From NCBI GenBank assembly GCA_963812505.1, contig CAWEVM010000004.1:30418-94417 (forward strand): DNA of 64,000 bases, in the 5' to 3' direction. Source of the DNA: JAMXLO01 sp963812505 (GTDB taxonomy: Bacteria > Pseudomonadota > Alphaproteobacteria > Acetobacterales > Acetobacteraceae). The notes under the pieces were generated by a model. That model was not told the origin of the DNA. It did no database searches and saw only the letters and a list, made by a program, of their open reading frames with translations. The translations under genes were made by a program, and so were the position numbers. The first letter of the stretch is position 1. Every line of letters begins with the position of its first letter. Positions 42,289 to 53,069 of this stretch are shown here, piece by piece.

Positions 42289-42909
42289 TTACTCCTGCGG
42301 AGCCACTTCCGGATCGGCCTCCGGGGTTACGTTCTCTGGATTTTCGCCGGAAACAACGGCCAGCGATTCCGCCGCATCGATCGCAGCCGGTCCGGGTCCG
42401 GTATGCGGGGCCTCAGCCGCTACCTCGGCGACCACCGGCTGACCATCCCGCGGAGCTACTCCCGGATCGGCGTCCGGGACCACATTCTCGGGATTCTCGC
42501 CGGACACGACGCCAAGCAATTCAGCCGCATCGATTGCGGCCGGCTCGGGTTCAGCGGGCCGGCCATCAGCCGTCGCCTCAGCGGCCAAAGGCTGCCCGTC
42601 CTGCGCAAATCCGCCGACGCGCAACACAGTAACATGCTGGCGATGCCCATTCCGGCGCCGGCTGTTCTGCCGCCGGCGCTTCTTGAAGATGATGACCTTG
42701 TCCAACCGGTCCTGCGCGATGACCGTGGCGGTCACTGACGCGCCAGCTACCGTGGGAGCACCGAGCGTCACGCCGCCATCCACACCCACCGCCAGTACAT
42801 CGGTAAAGGTGACGGTGGCGCCGGGCTCCGCCTCCAGCTTCTCGATCTTCAGTACCGCGTCCGGCGTCACCCGATATTGCTTCCCGCCGGTGCGGATCAC
42901 TGCAAACAT
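42289..42909 (-). CDS. rplU: 50S ribosomal protein L21 with repeated C-terminal extension
   Basis: 206 residues, twice the usual length. Residues 1-103 are ordinary L21 (MFAVIRTGGKQYRVTPDAVL, VIIFKKRRRQNSRRRNGHRQ). The remaining 100 residues form an acidic, Ala/Pro/Glu-rich tail with two tandem units of 33 residues, each with AAIDAAE and VVSGENPENV. The frame is open throughout and ends six bases before rpmA, so the tail is not a frameshift product. First gene of the block, behind a clear promoter. Confidence 0.93.
   Translation of the reverse strand: MFAVIRTGGKQYRVTPDAVLKIEKLEAEPGATVTFTDVLAVGVDGGVTLGAPTVAGASVTATVIAQDRLDKVIIFKKRRRQNSRRRNGHRQHVTVLRVGGFAQDGQPLAAEATADGRPAEPEPAAIDAAELLGVVSGENPENVVPDADPGVAPRDGQPVVAEVAAEAPHTGPGPAAIDAAESLAVVSGENPENVTPEADPEVAPQE
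42292..42543 (-). repeat. Two tandem coding repeats in the rplU tail
   Basis: Bases 42292-42390 and 42445-42543 encode matching 33-residue units, period 153 bases. The protein and the DNA are both conserved between units, so the duplication is fairly recent. Confidence 0.8.
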
Positions 42910-42968
42910 CACACGAATTCCCAAACCAGCGCGGGCCGCCAGGGACCCCGGCAGCCAGGAGAGCGGGG

Positions 42969-42996
42969 CTTATAGCGGGTGCCCGGCCGAAGTCAA
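42969..42996 (-). promoter_or_regulatory. Sigma-70 promoter of rplU-rpmA
   Basis: On the minus strand TTGACT (42996-42991), 16 bases, TATAAG (42974-42969); the rplU ATG is 60 bases further on. Close to consensus and in the right place for the ribosomal protein operon. Confidence 0.7.
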
Positions 42997-43171
42997 CGTG
43001 CCGCCCACTTTTCCCGCGCAGGCCAACCCGACCCCGGGCATCCGAATGCGTTCAATCAAGTGAAGATTGTCAAACCGATTATGCAGATTTGTTCAGCACA
43101 ACCTACTGAGTGCTTGCCCTCGGCTGCTCGCCGGACCAGAGGTTTGCCATCCAGCCATCAGGAGTCCAGCC

Positions 43172-44140
43172 ATGCAGCAGCATCCGTTCGGCCCTCTGGC
43201 GCCTGTGTCCACTTTGACACTCGGCGGCGGCGGCCTGGGGATGCTGTGGGGACCGACCACGTTCGACGAGTGCGTTGCCACGGTTCATGCCGCCGCCACC
43301 GCGGGGATTACCTGGTTCGACCTCGCACCCCGTTACGGTGACGGCAAGGCCGAGGAAGTCGTCGGCGAGGCCTTTGACGGTCATCTGCCTGACGGCGTTC
43401 GCGTCACCAGCAAGTGCAACCTCGGCAATCCGCCGGCCGGCGAGATCGAGCCGACGCTGCGCCGATCGATCGACGCCAGTTTGCGACGTCTTCGCCTGTC
43501 GCGGCTCGATCTGTTCTTCCTGCACTCGAATGTGGTGCCGGATGAGACGTATGCGGCGGGATGGGGCGACGCCGGCCGCCGCATGACCCCCTATCCGGTG
43601 TTCGTCACTCATGTACGACCGGTGTTCGAGAAGCTGATGGCCGAGGGACTGATCGGCGCCTGGGGGCTGACCGGCATCGGCCACCCCGACACGATCATCC
43701 GATTGCTCGGCGAACATCCTGCGCCCGCCGCCGTTCAGTGCATCGCCAACGTGCTGGATTCGCCAGGCGGGCTAAAGTTCTTCAATGGACGTGCGAAGCC
43801 GCGCGCCATCATGGCAGCGGCACACGCCAATGGGGTGGGCGTCATGGGCATCCGCGCGGTGCAGGCCGGCGCGCTCACTGCCGCGATCGATCGGCCTTTG
43901 CCGGATGATCACCCCGAGGTGCGCGATTTCACGCGTGCCGCTGGCTTCCGTCAACTGTGCACCGAGATTGGCAACAACCCTGCGGTAGTCGCCCACCGTT
44001 ACGCGCTGTCACTCGAGATCGACACCTTGGTGCTCGGGGTAAAGAACCGCCAAGAGCTGGCAGAGTGTGTCGCCGCGGCCGAGGCGGGACCGCTGCCGCC
44101 AGATCTGATCGCCAGGATCGACGCGACCGTAGCCGAGTGA
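43172..44140 (+). CDS. Aldo/keto reductase family protein
   Basis: 322 residues, TIM barrel. LGGGGLGMLWGPTT, TWFDLAPRYGDGKAEEVVGEA (catalytic Asp and Tyr), TSKCNL with the Lys, LDLFFLHSN with the His, and a C-terminal VLGVKNRQELAECVAA that contacts NADPH. Start 43172 has AGGAG seven bases before. It heads a plus-strand cluster and lies 83 bases ahead of the ThDP enzyme. It could be a sugar dehydrogenase such as those acting on fucose or galactose; not certain. Confidence 0.88.
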   Translation: MQQHPFGPLAPVSTLTLGGGGLGMLWGPTTFDECVATVHAAATAGITWFDLAPRYGDGKAEEVVGEAFDGHLPDGVRVTSKCNLGNPPAGEIEPTLRRSIDASLRRLRLSRLDLFFLHSNVVPDETYAAGWGDAGRRMTPYPVFVTHVRPVFEKLMAEGLIGAWGLTGIGHPDTIIRLLGEHPAPAAVQCIANVLDSPGGLKFFNGRAKPRAIMAAAHANGVGVMGIRAVQAGALTAAIDRPLPDDHPEVRDFTRAAGFRQLCTEIGNNPAVVAHRYALSLEIDTLVLGVKNRQELAECVAAAEAGPLPPDLIARIDATVAE

Positions 44141-44223
44141 TGCGTGCCGCGCCGCCCGTTGCCACCGCGCGGCGTGGGTCCTAGTTTCATCGCCACCACC
44201 CCAATACAGAGGGAACGCAAGCG

Positions 44224-45849
44224 ATGAAGGTTGGCGAAGCTGTTGCCGAGATCATGAAGCGCGAGGGGATCGAGATCCTCTGCGGCTATCCCGTCAACCA
44301 TCTGCTGGAATACGCGGCCGCCGCAGAAATCCGGCCGATCATCGTGCGCCAGGAACGCATCGGCCTCCACATGGCCGACGCGATCTCGCGCGTCACGTCA
44401 GGCAGGAAGATCGGCGCCTTCTGCATGCAGCACGGGCCTGGCAGCGAGAACGCCTATGGTGGCGTCGCGCAGTCGTACAGCGAGTCGGTCCCGTTGCTGG
44501 TGATCCCGCAGGGCTATCCGCGGCGCATCGCCGGCATCGATCCGAACTTCAGTGCCTCACGCGAAATGCGCGGCGTCGCGAAGATCTCCGAGCATGTGAT
44601 CGTGCCGGGCGAGATCGCCAACGCCATGCGCCGCGCATTCAGCAACCTGCGCAACGGACGCAGCGGCCCGGCAATCGTCGAGATCCCCACCGACATCTGG
44701 AATGAGGAAATCGGTGATCTCGACTACACACCCGTCAGCCATGCGCGCTACGCGCCGGACCCGGCAGACGTTCGCAAGGCCGCGGCGGCGATCCTCGCAG
44801 CGAAACGCCCGGTCATCTATGCCGGCACCGGCGTGCAATGGGCTGAAGCCTGGCCGCAACTGCGCGCATTCGCGGAACTGCTCGGCGCGCCGGTCACCAC
44901 CAGCCTCGGCGGCAAGAGCTCGTTCCCAGAGAACCATCCGCTGTCGCTTGGCTCGGGCGGCAATGCGGTGCCAAAGCCGGTGCACCACTTCATCGCCAAT
45001 GCCGATCTGATCATTGGCATTGGCTGCTCGTTCACCGAGACCAACTTCGGCATCAAGTTCCCAAAAGGGAAGAAGATCGTCCATGCCACGCTTGATCCGA
45101 ACCATCTGAACAAGGACGTGGTCAGCACGGTCGGCCTCGTCGGTGACGCAGCACTGACGCTGGATGCACTGATCGGCGAGCTGAAGCAGAGCATCAAGTC
45201 TAACCGCGACCCGAGCGCCGTGGTCAAGGAAATCACCGAGGTGCGCGAAGAGTGGATGGCGCAATGGAAGCCGCTGCTCAATTCGAACGAAGCACCGATC
45301 AGCCCGTATCGCGTGATCTGGGAACTGATGGCCGGAACCGATCCGAAGAACACCATCATCACCCATGATGCCGGCAGCCCGCGCGATCAGATCTCGCCGT
45401 TCTGGGTCTCCACCGAGCCGATGTCCTATATCGGCTGGGGCAAGACCACGCAGCTCGGCATGGGCCTGGGTCTGGCGATGGGTGCCAAGCTGGTGCATCC
45501 GAACAAGACCTGCATCAACTTCTGGGGCGATGCGGCGATTGGCTTCACCGGCATGGACTTCGAGACCGCAGTGCGCGAGCGCATCCCCATCCTGTCCTGC
45601 CTGATGAACAACTTCTCCATGGCGATCGAGTTGAAGGTGATGCCGGTTTCGACGGAGAAGTACCGGTCGACCGACATCTCCGGCAACTATGCCGACATGG
45701 CGAAGGCGTTCGGCGGCTATGGCGAGCGCGTGACTGATCCGAACCAGATCAAGGCGGCGATCCAGCGCGGTATCGAGCAGACCAAGGCCGGCAAGCCGGC
45801 GCTGCTGGAGTTCATCACCGCGAAGGAGACGCGGGTTTCGAAGTTCTGA
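44224..45849 (+). CDS. Thiamine pyrophosphate-requiring enzyme (acetolactate synthase-like)
   Basis: 541 residues with the three ThDP-enzyme domains. The N-terminal domain has the catalytic Glu in VRQERIGLHMADA; the middle domain is AGTGVQWAEAWPQLRAFAELLGAPV; the C-terminal domain holds the ThDP/Mg motif as GDAAIGFTGMDFETAVRERIPILSCLMNN. Could be a decarboxylase, a carboligase or a C-C lyase for a 2-keto acid. Forms part of the 43-54 kb cluster; UgpC-type ATPase comes next after a 110-base gap with hairpins. Confidence 0.9.
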   Translation: MKVGEAVAEIMKREGIEILCGYPVNHLLEYAAAAEIRPIIVRQERIGLHMADAISRVTSGRKIGAFCMQHGPGSENAYGGVAQSYSESVPLLVIPQGYPRRIAGIDPNFSASREMRGVAKISEHVIVPGEIANAMRRAFSNLRNGRSGPAIVEIPTDIWNEEIGDLDYTPVSHARYAPDPADVRKAAAAILAAKRPVIYAGTGVQWAEAWPQLRAFAELLGAPVTTSLGGKSSFPENHPLSLGSGGNAVPKPVHHFIANADLIIGIGCSFTETNFGIKFPKGKKIVHATLDPNHLNKDVVSTVGLVGDAALTLDALIGELKQSIKSNRDPSAVVKEITEVREEWMAQWKPLLNSNEAPISPYRVIWELMAGTDPKNTIITHDAGSPRDQISPFWVSTEPMSYIGWGKTTQLGMGLGLAMGAKLVHPNKTCINFWGDAAIGFTGMDFETAVRERIPILSCLMNNFSMAIELKVMPVSTEKYRSTDISGNYADMAKAFGGYGERVTDPNQIKAAIQRGIEQTKAGKPALLEFITAKETRVSKF

Positions 45850-45856
45850 GTAGTCG

Positions 45857-45876
45857 TGGCGGCCGAAAGGCCGCCA
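45857..45876. terminator. Perfect hairpin with GAAA loop
   Basis: TGGCGGCC (45857-45864), GAAA, GGCCGCCA (45869-45876). Eight bases after the ThDP gene stop; no T-run. May stabilise the mRNA or reduce read-through. Confidence 0.5.
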
Positions 45877-45885
45877 TTCGTCGCC

Positions 45886-45934
45886 CGTCATGGCCGCTCT
45901 GATCCCCGGGTCAAGCCCGCGGACGGCCATGACG
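45886..45934. repeat. Intergenic palindromic element
   Basis: CGTCATGGCCG (45886-45896) and CGGCCATGACG (45924-45934) are exact inverted arms, with CGGGTCAAGCCCG between. Elements of the kind GTCATGGCCGGGCTTGxCCCGGCCAT are widespread between genes in alphaproteobacteria; this looks like a diverged copy. Confidence 0.55.
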
Positions 45935-45959
45935 ATGAGGAGGGTGCTCCAACAACATC

Positions 45960-47018
<1,059 letters not shown>

Positions 47019-47073
47019 ACACGGTGCTTCGGGACAGGGCGCAAGAGCGGCCAACTATGGAGGAAACCATCCC

Positions 47074-48418
47074 ATGACGATTTCGCGGCGTGATTCACTG
47101 GCTCTTGGCGCGGCCGCGCTTGGGGCGGCATCGATCCCGATCATTGGAGCGAGGGCGGCCGTCGACGACGTTCCCACCGCGGATGTGAAGGCGCCCGAAT
47201 TCAAGATCGAGAAGGGCGCCTCGCTGCACGTGCTGCGACCGGCCAAGTTCATCGACCCAGACGAGGTCTATTGGAAGTCCAACACCAAGAAGTTCATCGA
47301 CACCACCGGCATCGACGTGAAGGTGGACTTCGTGAGCTGGGAAGATCTGCGACCCCAGCTTGCGGTGATCGCCAACACCGGTGCCGGTGCAGATATCGTG
47401 GCCAGCTTCGGCGCCGATCCGCACATCTACTACTCGAAGCTGGTCGACCTCTCGGATCTGGCCGAGTATCTCGGCGCAAAGTACGGCGGCTGGTACGACC
47501 TGTCGCTGCTCTACGGCAAGAAGTGGAAGACCAATGAATGGATTGGCATTCCGATCGGCGGCGGCACCGGTCCCACCGTGTATCGTAAGTCGTGGCTGAA
47601 CGAGGCCGGCTACGACAAGGTGCCAAACGACCATCAGGGCTTCCTGGACTGCTGCCAGAAGCTGCAAAAGAACGGCCATCCGTTCGGCATGTCGCTCGGC
47701 CACGCCCTGGGCGACGCGAACGGGTTTTCCGAGTGGCTGCTGTGGTCGCACAACGCCTATGTCGTGGATGAGAACGGCAAGATCGCGCTGGATTCAAAAG
47801 AGACGATCGCACGCGCTGAAATATGCCACCGAACTGCAGAAGACGATGGCTCCAGGGACGCTGACCTGGAACGACGCCGGCAACAACCAGGCCTACGCGG
47901 CAGGCAAGATCGGCATGACCTTCAACGGCGTGTCGATCTATTACGTGCTGCTGAAGTCGCCCGACCCGGCGCTGCAGGCAATGGCGGCCGACACCTATCA
48001 CCAGGATACGCCATACGGCCTGTCGAAGCGCCGAGTGGAGTCAGCCGCGCCAATGAACGCCATGGTTTTCAAGCACAGCAAGTATCCGAACGCGGCGAAG
48101 GAGTATCTGCGCTTCATGATGGAGGCGGACCAGTACGGCCCCTGGCTTTCGAACTGCCTGGGCTATTGGTGCCAGTCGCTGAAGGCGTACAGCCACATGA
48201 AGTTCTGGACCGCCGATCCGAAGTTGCTGCCGTTTGCCTCGGCATTGGATTCGCCGTTCTACGACGGCTACAAGGGGCCGATCAGTGCGGCGTCGGCGGC
48301 AGTTATCGCCAACTATACTGTCGTTGATATGTTCGCCTCGGTGGTAACCGGCAATGCCACTCCGGAGTCGGCGGCGAAGCAGGCGGCGAAAGCGGCCGAG
48401 CGCTACTACAGGACCTGA
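47074..48418 (+). pseudogene. ABC transporter substrate-binding protein, one frameshift
   Basis: Begins MTISRRDSLALGAAALG, a Tat-type signal (SRRD) ending near ARA. The binding-protein fold reads well to ...LDSKETIA, then the frame breaks near 47812 and continues in another frame as ALKYATELQKTMAPGTLTWND to the TGA at 48416-48418. Removing one base (an extra C in GCACGCG is the simplest) gives about 447 residues. Since the flanking ATPase and both permeases are intact, an assembly insertion error is more likely than gene loss. AGGAGG-like AGGAAACC precedes the start. Confidence 0.8.
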
Positions 48419-48466
48419 CACGCAACGCAACGGCCAGGGGCGGGAACACTATCCCGCGGAGACGAC

Positions 48467-49435
48467 ATGGACGCGACAACAGCCGAAGTCGGACTGCAAC
48501 GTCTGAGGTTCACGCGCCAGCCCGACGGCTGGATAACGCGGATGTTTGACTACAAGCCGTTCCTGGTCTTCCTGTGCATGCTGCCGACGATCGGCCTGTT
48601 GGTCGTGTTCCTGACCTACCCGCTAGGCCTCGGCATCTGGCTGTCGCTCACCGATACGACAATCGGTCAGCCCGGCCAGTATATCGGGCTCGACAACTTC
48701 AGAGACCTGATGGACGACCCCGTGTTCTGGATGTCGGTGACCAACACGATCTTCTACACGGTGGTGGCAACCGCCGGGAAGTTCGCTCTTGGCCTGTGGC
48801 TGGCAATGCTGCTGAACCATCACATCCCCTGGAAGGCCTTCATCCGCGCGATCGTGCTGCTGCCGTGGATCGTGCCTACCGTGCTGTCGGCGATCGCCTG
48901 GTGGTGGATCTATTCGCCGCAGTTCTCCATCATCTCCTACGTTCTCGTCGACGTGCTGCACCTGCGCAGCACCTACATCAACTTCCTGGGCACGCCGTGG
49001 CCGGCGCGCTGGTCACTTATCGTCGCCAACATCTGGCGCGGCATTCCCTTCGTCGCAATCACGCTGCTGGCCGGATTGCAGACCATCTCGCCGTCGCTGT
49101 ACGAAGCGGCGTTGCTGGACGGAGCGAGCGGCTGGCAGAAGTTCCGCCGTATCACCGTGCCGCTGCTGATGCCGATCCTTGCGGTGGCGTTGACATTGTC
49201 GGTGCTGTTCACCTTCTCCGATTTCCAGTTGGTTTACGCGATCACCCGCGGCGGGCCGTTCAACACCACGCATCTGATGGGCACTCTCGCCTTCCAGCGA
49301 GCGATCCCCGGCGCGCAGTTGGGCGAGGGTGCAGCGATCGCCGTATCGATGATCCCGTTCCTGATCGGCGCAACGCTGCTGTGCTTTTTCGGTGTGGGTC
49401 GCCGCAAGTGGCAGCAGGGCGAAGCGAATGACTGA
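48467..49435 (+). CDS. Sugar ABC transporter permease (MalF type)
   Basis: 322 residues, six membrane segments and EAA loop SLYEAALLDGASGWQKFRRITVPLL. A hydrophilic N-terminal leader of about 25 residues precedes the first helix. Overlaps the next permease by eight bases. Confidence 0.92.
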   Translation: MDATTAEVGLQRLRFTRQPDGWITRMFDYKPFLVFLCMLPTIGLLVVFLTYPLGLGIWLSLTDTTIGQPGQYIGLDNFRDLMDDPVFWMSVTNTIFYTVVATAGKFALGLWLAMLLNHHIPWKAFIRAIVLLPWIVPTVLSAIAWWWIYSPQFSIISYVLVDVLHLRSTYINFLGTPWPARWSLIVANIWRGIPFVAITLLAGLQTISPSLYEAALLDGASGWQKFRRITVPLLMPILAVALTLSVLFTFSDFQLVYAITRGGPFNTTHLMGTLAFQRAIPGAQLGEGAAIAVSMIPFLIGATLLCFFGVGRRKWQQGEAND

Positions 49436-50366
49436 CGCCGCCGCCCGCGTCGACGAGGAGATTTCGGAGGTTGCCGCAGAACTGGAGGCGGCGGGTCCAA
49501 GGCTGGTCGATGTGCCCGAGCGCCTGTCGTGGGATTCCAGGCTGCGTACGACGATAACGGTCTACATCCCGTTGTCGCTGTTCGTCATCGTGCTGCTGTT
49601 TCCGTTCTACTGGATGGCGATCACTGCGTTCAAACCCGACTACGAGATGTACGACTACACGAAGTACAACCCGTTCTGGATCCATTCGCCGACACTGCAC
49701 AACATCGAAGTGCTGCTGTTCGAGACCAACTATCCCCGCTGGCTGATGACCACGATGGGGATCGCGGTCGCCTCCACCTTTCTGTCGGTGTTCTCCAGCG
49801 TGCTGGCCGCCTATGCCATCGAACGCCTGCGCTTCAAGGGCGCGCAGCATGTCGGGCTGGCGATCTATCTGGCCTACCTGGTGCCGCCGTCGATCCTGTT
49901 CATCCCACTCGCCACACTGGTCTATCAGTTCGGGCTGTTCGACAATCCTGTGGCGCTGATCCTGACCTACCCCACGTTCCTGGTGCCGTTCTGTACCTGG
50001 CTGCTGATCGGCTATTTCAAGTCCATCCCGTACGAGCTGGAGGAGTGCGCGCTGATCGACGGTGCGTCGCGGCTGCAGATCCTGCGACGCATCACACTGC
50101 CGCTGGCGGTACCGGGTCTGATCTCCGCCGGCATCTTCGCCTTCACCCTGTCGTGGAATGAGTTCATCTACGCGCTGGCCTTCATTCAGTCGACTGACAA
50201 GAAGACCGTGCCGGTGGCGATCCTCACCGAGCTGGTGACCGGCGATGTGTATCAGTGGGGATCACTGATGGCGGGCTCGTTGCTGGGTTCGGTGCCGGTT
50301 GCGCTGATTTACTCCTTCTTCGTCGAGTACGATGTTTCGTCGATGACAGGAGCGGTGAAGGAGTAA
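49428..50366 (+). CDS. Sugar ABC transporter permease (MalG type)
   Basis: 312 residues. EAA loop YELEECALIDGASRLQILRRITLPLAVPG; six membrane segments after a 40-residue hydrophilic leader. Start 49428 overlaps the MalF-type gene. Four bases further on begins the HpaB-like gene, so import and catabolism are co-transcribed. Confidence 0.92.
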   Translation: MTDAAARVDEEISEVAAELEAAGPRLVDVPERLSWDSRLRTTITVYIPLSLFVIVLLFPFYWMAITAFKPDYEMYDYTKYNPFWIHSPTLHNIEVLLFETNYPRWLMTTMGIAVASTFLSVFSSVLAAYAIERLRFKGAQHVGLAIYLAYLVPPSILFIPLATLVYQFGLFDNPVALILTYPTFLVPFCTWLLIGYFKSIPYELEECALIDGASRLQILRRITLPLAVPGLISAGIFAFTLSWNEFIYALAFIQSTDKKTVPVAILTELVTGDVYQWGSLMAGSLLGSVPVALIYSFFVEYDVSSMTGAVKE

Positions 50367-50369
50367 CGG

Positions 50370-51810
50370 GTGCCGGCACGCACGGGCGAGCAATTCCTCC
50401 GCGGTCTGCGGGATCAGCGTGAGGTCTGGCTCGGCGGCGAGCGCGTGACCGACCCTGCGTCGCACCCCGCCTTGTCAGGCGCCGCGCACGCCATCGCCGC
50501 GGTGTTCGATCTGCAGCACGAGCGGGCTGATGTCTGCCTGATGCCGGATCCCGAGACCGGCGAGCCGATCAACGTCAGCCACATGATACCGCGCTCGCGT
50601 GCGGATCTCGAGCGTCGCCACGCCTGCCTCCAGGCGATCGCGGAGTACTCGGTGGGCCTGATGGGCCGCACGCCGGACTACGTCAACGTGACCTATGCGG
50701 GCTTCGCGGGCCGCGACGACGAGTGGTCGATCAACGGCAACGATGAAGGTGCGGCGAACCTGGTGCGCTACCAGAAGCACATGGCGCGCGCCGACCTGTC
50801 CCTGACGCACGCGATCATCCATCCCACCATCGATCGCGCTCAGGGTGCGACGCCCTTAGGTCTGAACAAGGTGGCGCTCCACAAGGTCACCGACACCGAG
50901 CATGGCATCTTGGTGCGCGGCGTCCGCGTTCTGGCAACTTTGGCGCCGTTCGCCGACGAGATCGCTGTGTATCCCGCGGCGCCAATGCCGGATGCGAACC
51001 CCGCGCACGCCCTGAGCTTTGCGATCCCGATGGCGACCCCGGGCTTGAAGTTCCTGTGCCGCGACAGCGTCTCCGTGCCAGGCACGTTGTTCGATCACCC
51101 CTTCTCCAGCCGGTTCGACGAGCAGGATGCGTTTGTCATCTTCGACAATGTCGAGATCCCGCGCGAGCGCCTGTTCATCGACGGCAACCTCGCTGTCTAC
51201 AACGGCATCCTGCGTTCGAGCTGGTGGCCCAACATCATGCAGCAGGCGATGATCCGGGCCGAGACCAAAGCTGACATTCGCCTGGGGCATCGCCACGCGG
51301 ATGGCCGAGACGATCAACGCCTCGCTGCCGCAGGCCCAGCAGATGCTGGGCGAGATCTGGACCTTCGCCGAATTCACGCGTTCCGCCATCCGTGCATCCG
51401 AGGTTGATGCCTACGAGCATGGCAACGGCGTCTGGTTTCCCGACGTGCGGCCGCTGATTGCCTTGCGCACCAGCCTGCCCCGCTGGTTTCCGCGCGTGCA
51501 CGAAATCATCCGCGAACTTGGGGCGCACAACCTGCTGACCACGCCGACCGCCGCGCAGTTCGCCGATCCCACACTGCGACCGCTGCTGGATGAATTCGTG
51601 GCCGGCACAGGTGGCGTGAATGCCGAACAGCGCGCTCGCATCTTCCGCCTCGCGTGGGATTTCGCCGGCACCGCCCTGGCCAGCCGCAACGAGCAGTACG
51701 AGCGCTTCTACCTTGGTTCGGCGTCGCGCAATCTGCTGCACGCGCAGCAGCGCGCCGAGCGCAGCCGTGCCGACCGTCTGGTGGATCGCTTCCTGCGCGA
51801 ACCGCTCTGA
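50370..51810 (+). pseudogene. HpaB-type flavin-dependent monooxygenase, one +1 frameshift
   Basis: GTG 50370 follows AAGGAG. MPARTGEQFLRGLRDQREVWLGGERVTDPASHPA and MGRTPDYVNVTYAGFAG are the 4-hydroxyphenylacetate 3-hydroxylase (FADH2-dependent) family start; TLFDHPFSSRFDEQDAFVIFDNVEIPRERLF follows. One extra A near 51271 (CCAAAGCTG for CCAAGCTG) breaks the frame; the second part begins TFAWGIATRMAETINAS and ends at TGA 51808-51810. Repaired length is 479 residues, normal. No reductase (HpaC) gene is next to it. Probably an assembly insertion, given its place in an otherwise intact cluster. Confidence 0.82.
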
Positions 51811-51880
51811 CCGGTCACCGCGCCTTGCCGCTCAGGCACCGCCGTGCTTGAAAAGCCCCCGCCACGGCCCAGGAGGAAAC

Positions 51881-53056
51881 ATGAAGATCGAACGGGTTGA
51901 AACATTTCAGGCCGATGCCGGCTGGCGCATGTTCTCCTTCCTTAAGGTCACCACCGACGATGGCATCATCGGCTGGTCCGAATTCAACGAAAGCTTCGGC
52001 TCGATCGGCCTCTCCGATGTGATCCGCGGGCTTTCGCCCGTGCTGATCGGCCGCGACCCACGCCGCTTCGAGCAGATTACCCAGCACCTGCACGTGCTCA
52101 CGCGTCAGTCGCGCGGCGGCATCAACCAGCAGGCCATCGCGGCGATCGAGAACGCGCTGCTTGATGTGACCGGCAAGGCCTATGGCGTGCCGGTCTACGC
52201 CCTGTTTGGCGGACCGATCCGCGACCGCATCCCAGTCTATTGGTCGCATTTCGGGACTTACCGCGTGCGCAGCGCAGCACTGATGGGCGTGCCGGCGCTG
52301 AACAGCTACGACGATCTGGCGCGCCACGCTGAGGAGGTGAAGCGGGCGGGCTTTCGCGCGCTGAAGACCAACATCATCCCGATCGAGGGCGGCAAGACGA
52401 CGTCCTACACTCCTGGTTTCGGGCGCACGCCTGGCTGGCCGGAGCTGAACTGGGACAACCGGCTGCTGCGCGGCGTGTCCGATCAGCTTTCCGCCATCCG
52501 CGCCGCAGTCGGTCCGGAGATGGGTATCCATCTCGACATCAACTTCAACTTCAAGACCGAGGGCTTCAAGCGCATAGCCGAGACCGTGGCACCGTTCAAT
52601 CTGACATGGCTCGAGATCGACACGCATGACGCCCCGGCACTCGCCGAGATCAAACGTGGCGCGCACTGTCCGATCGCCTCGTGCGAAACGCTGCATGGCC
52701 GCCGCGAGTTCAAGCCGTTCTTCGACAACTACGCGACCGACGTGGCAATCGTCGACGTGATCTGGAACGGATTGAACGAGTCGCTGAAGATCGCGTCGAT
52801 GGCCGACGTCTATGAGATTAACGTCGCGCCCCACAACTTCTACGGCCATCTGTGCAGCGCGATCAGCGCCACGTTCAGCGCGATCGCGCCGAACTTCCGC
52901 GTGATGGAGATCGACATCGACAGCGCACCCTGGCGCGACGAGTTCTATGTCACGGTACCGACGATCGAGAATGGTGAGTTCGTGCTGCCGAAGGGCCCCG
53001 GCTGGGGCATTGACGTGAACGAGAAGGCGGTGCGCGCGCGTCCGCCGAAGAACTAG
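51881..53056 (+). CDS. Enolase superfamily enzyme (mandelate racemase/muconate lactonizing type)
   Basis: 391 residues. Capping domain 1-120; barrel with Lys162-x-Asn164 (LKTN), metal ligands Asp219 (HLDINFNF), Glu245 (WLEID) and Glu269 (CETLHG), and NVAPHNFYG with the candidate catalytic His. AGGAGGAAAC precedes ATG 51881. It differs from the enzyme at 8.2-9.3 kb in the KxN pair and a longer insertion near 165-195. Likely a sugar-acid dehydratase; substrate is unknown. 2-hydroxyacid dehydrogenase gene follows 13 bases on. Confidence 0.88.
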   Translation: MKIERVETFQADAGWRMFSFLKVTTDDGIIGWSEFNESFGSIGLSDVIRGLSPVLIGRDPRRFEQITQHLHVLTRQSRGGINQQAIAAIENALLDVTGKAYGVPVYALFGGPIRDRIPVYWSHFGTYRVRSAALMGVPALNSYDDLARHAEEVKRAGFRALKTNIIPIEGGKTTSYTPGFGRTPGWPELNWDNRLLRGVSDQLSAIRAAVGPEMGIHLDINFNFKTEGFKRIAETVAPFNLTWLEIDTHDAPALAEIKRGAHCPIASCETLHGRREFKPFFDNYATDVAIVDVIWNGLNESLKIASMADVYEINVAPHNFYGHLCSAISATFSAIAPNFRVMEIDIDSAPWRDEFYVTVPTIENGEFVLPKGPGWGIDVNEKAVRARPPKN

Positions 53057-53069
53057 AAGGAGACGAGAC

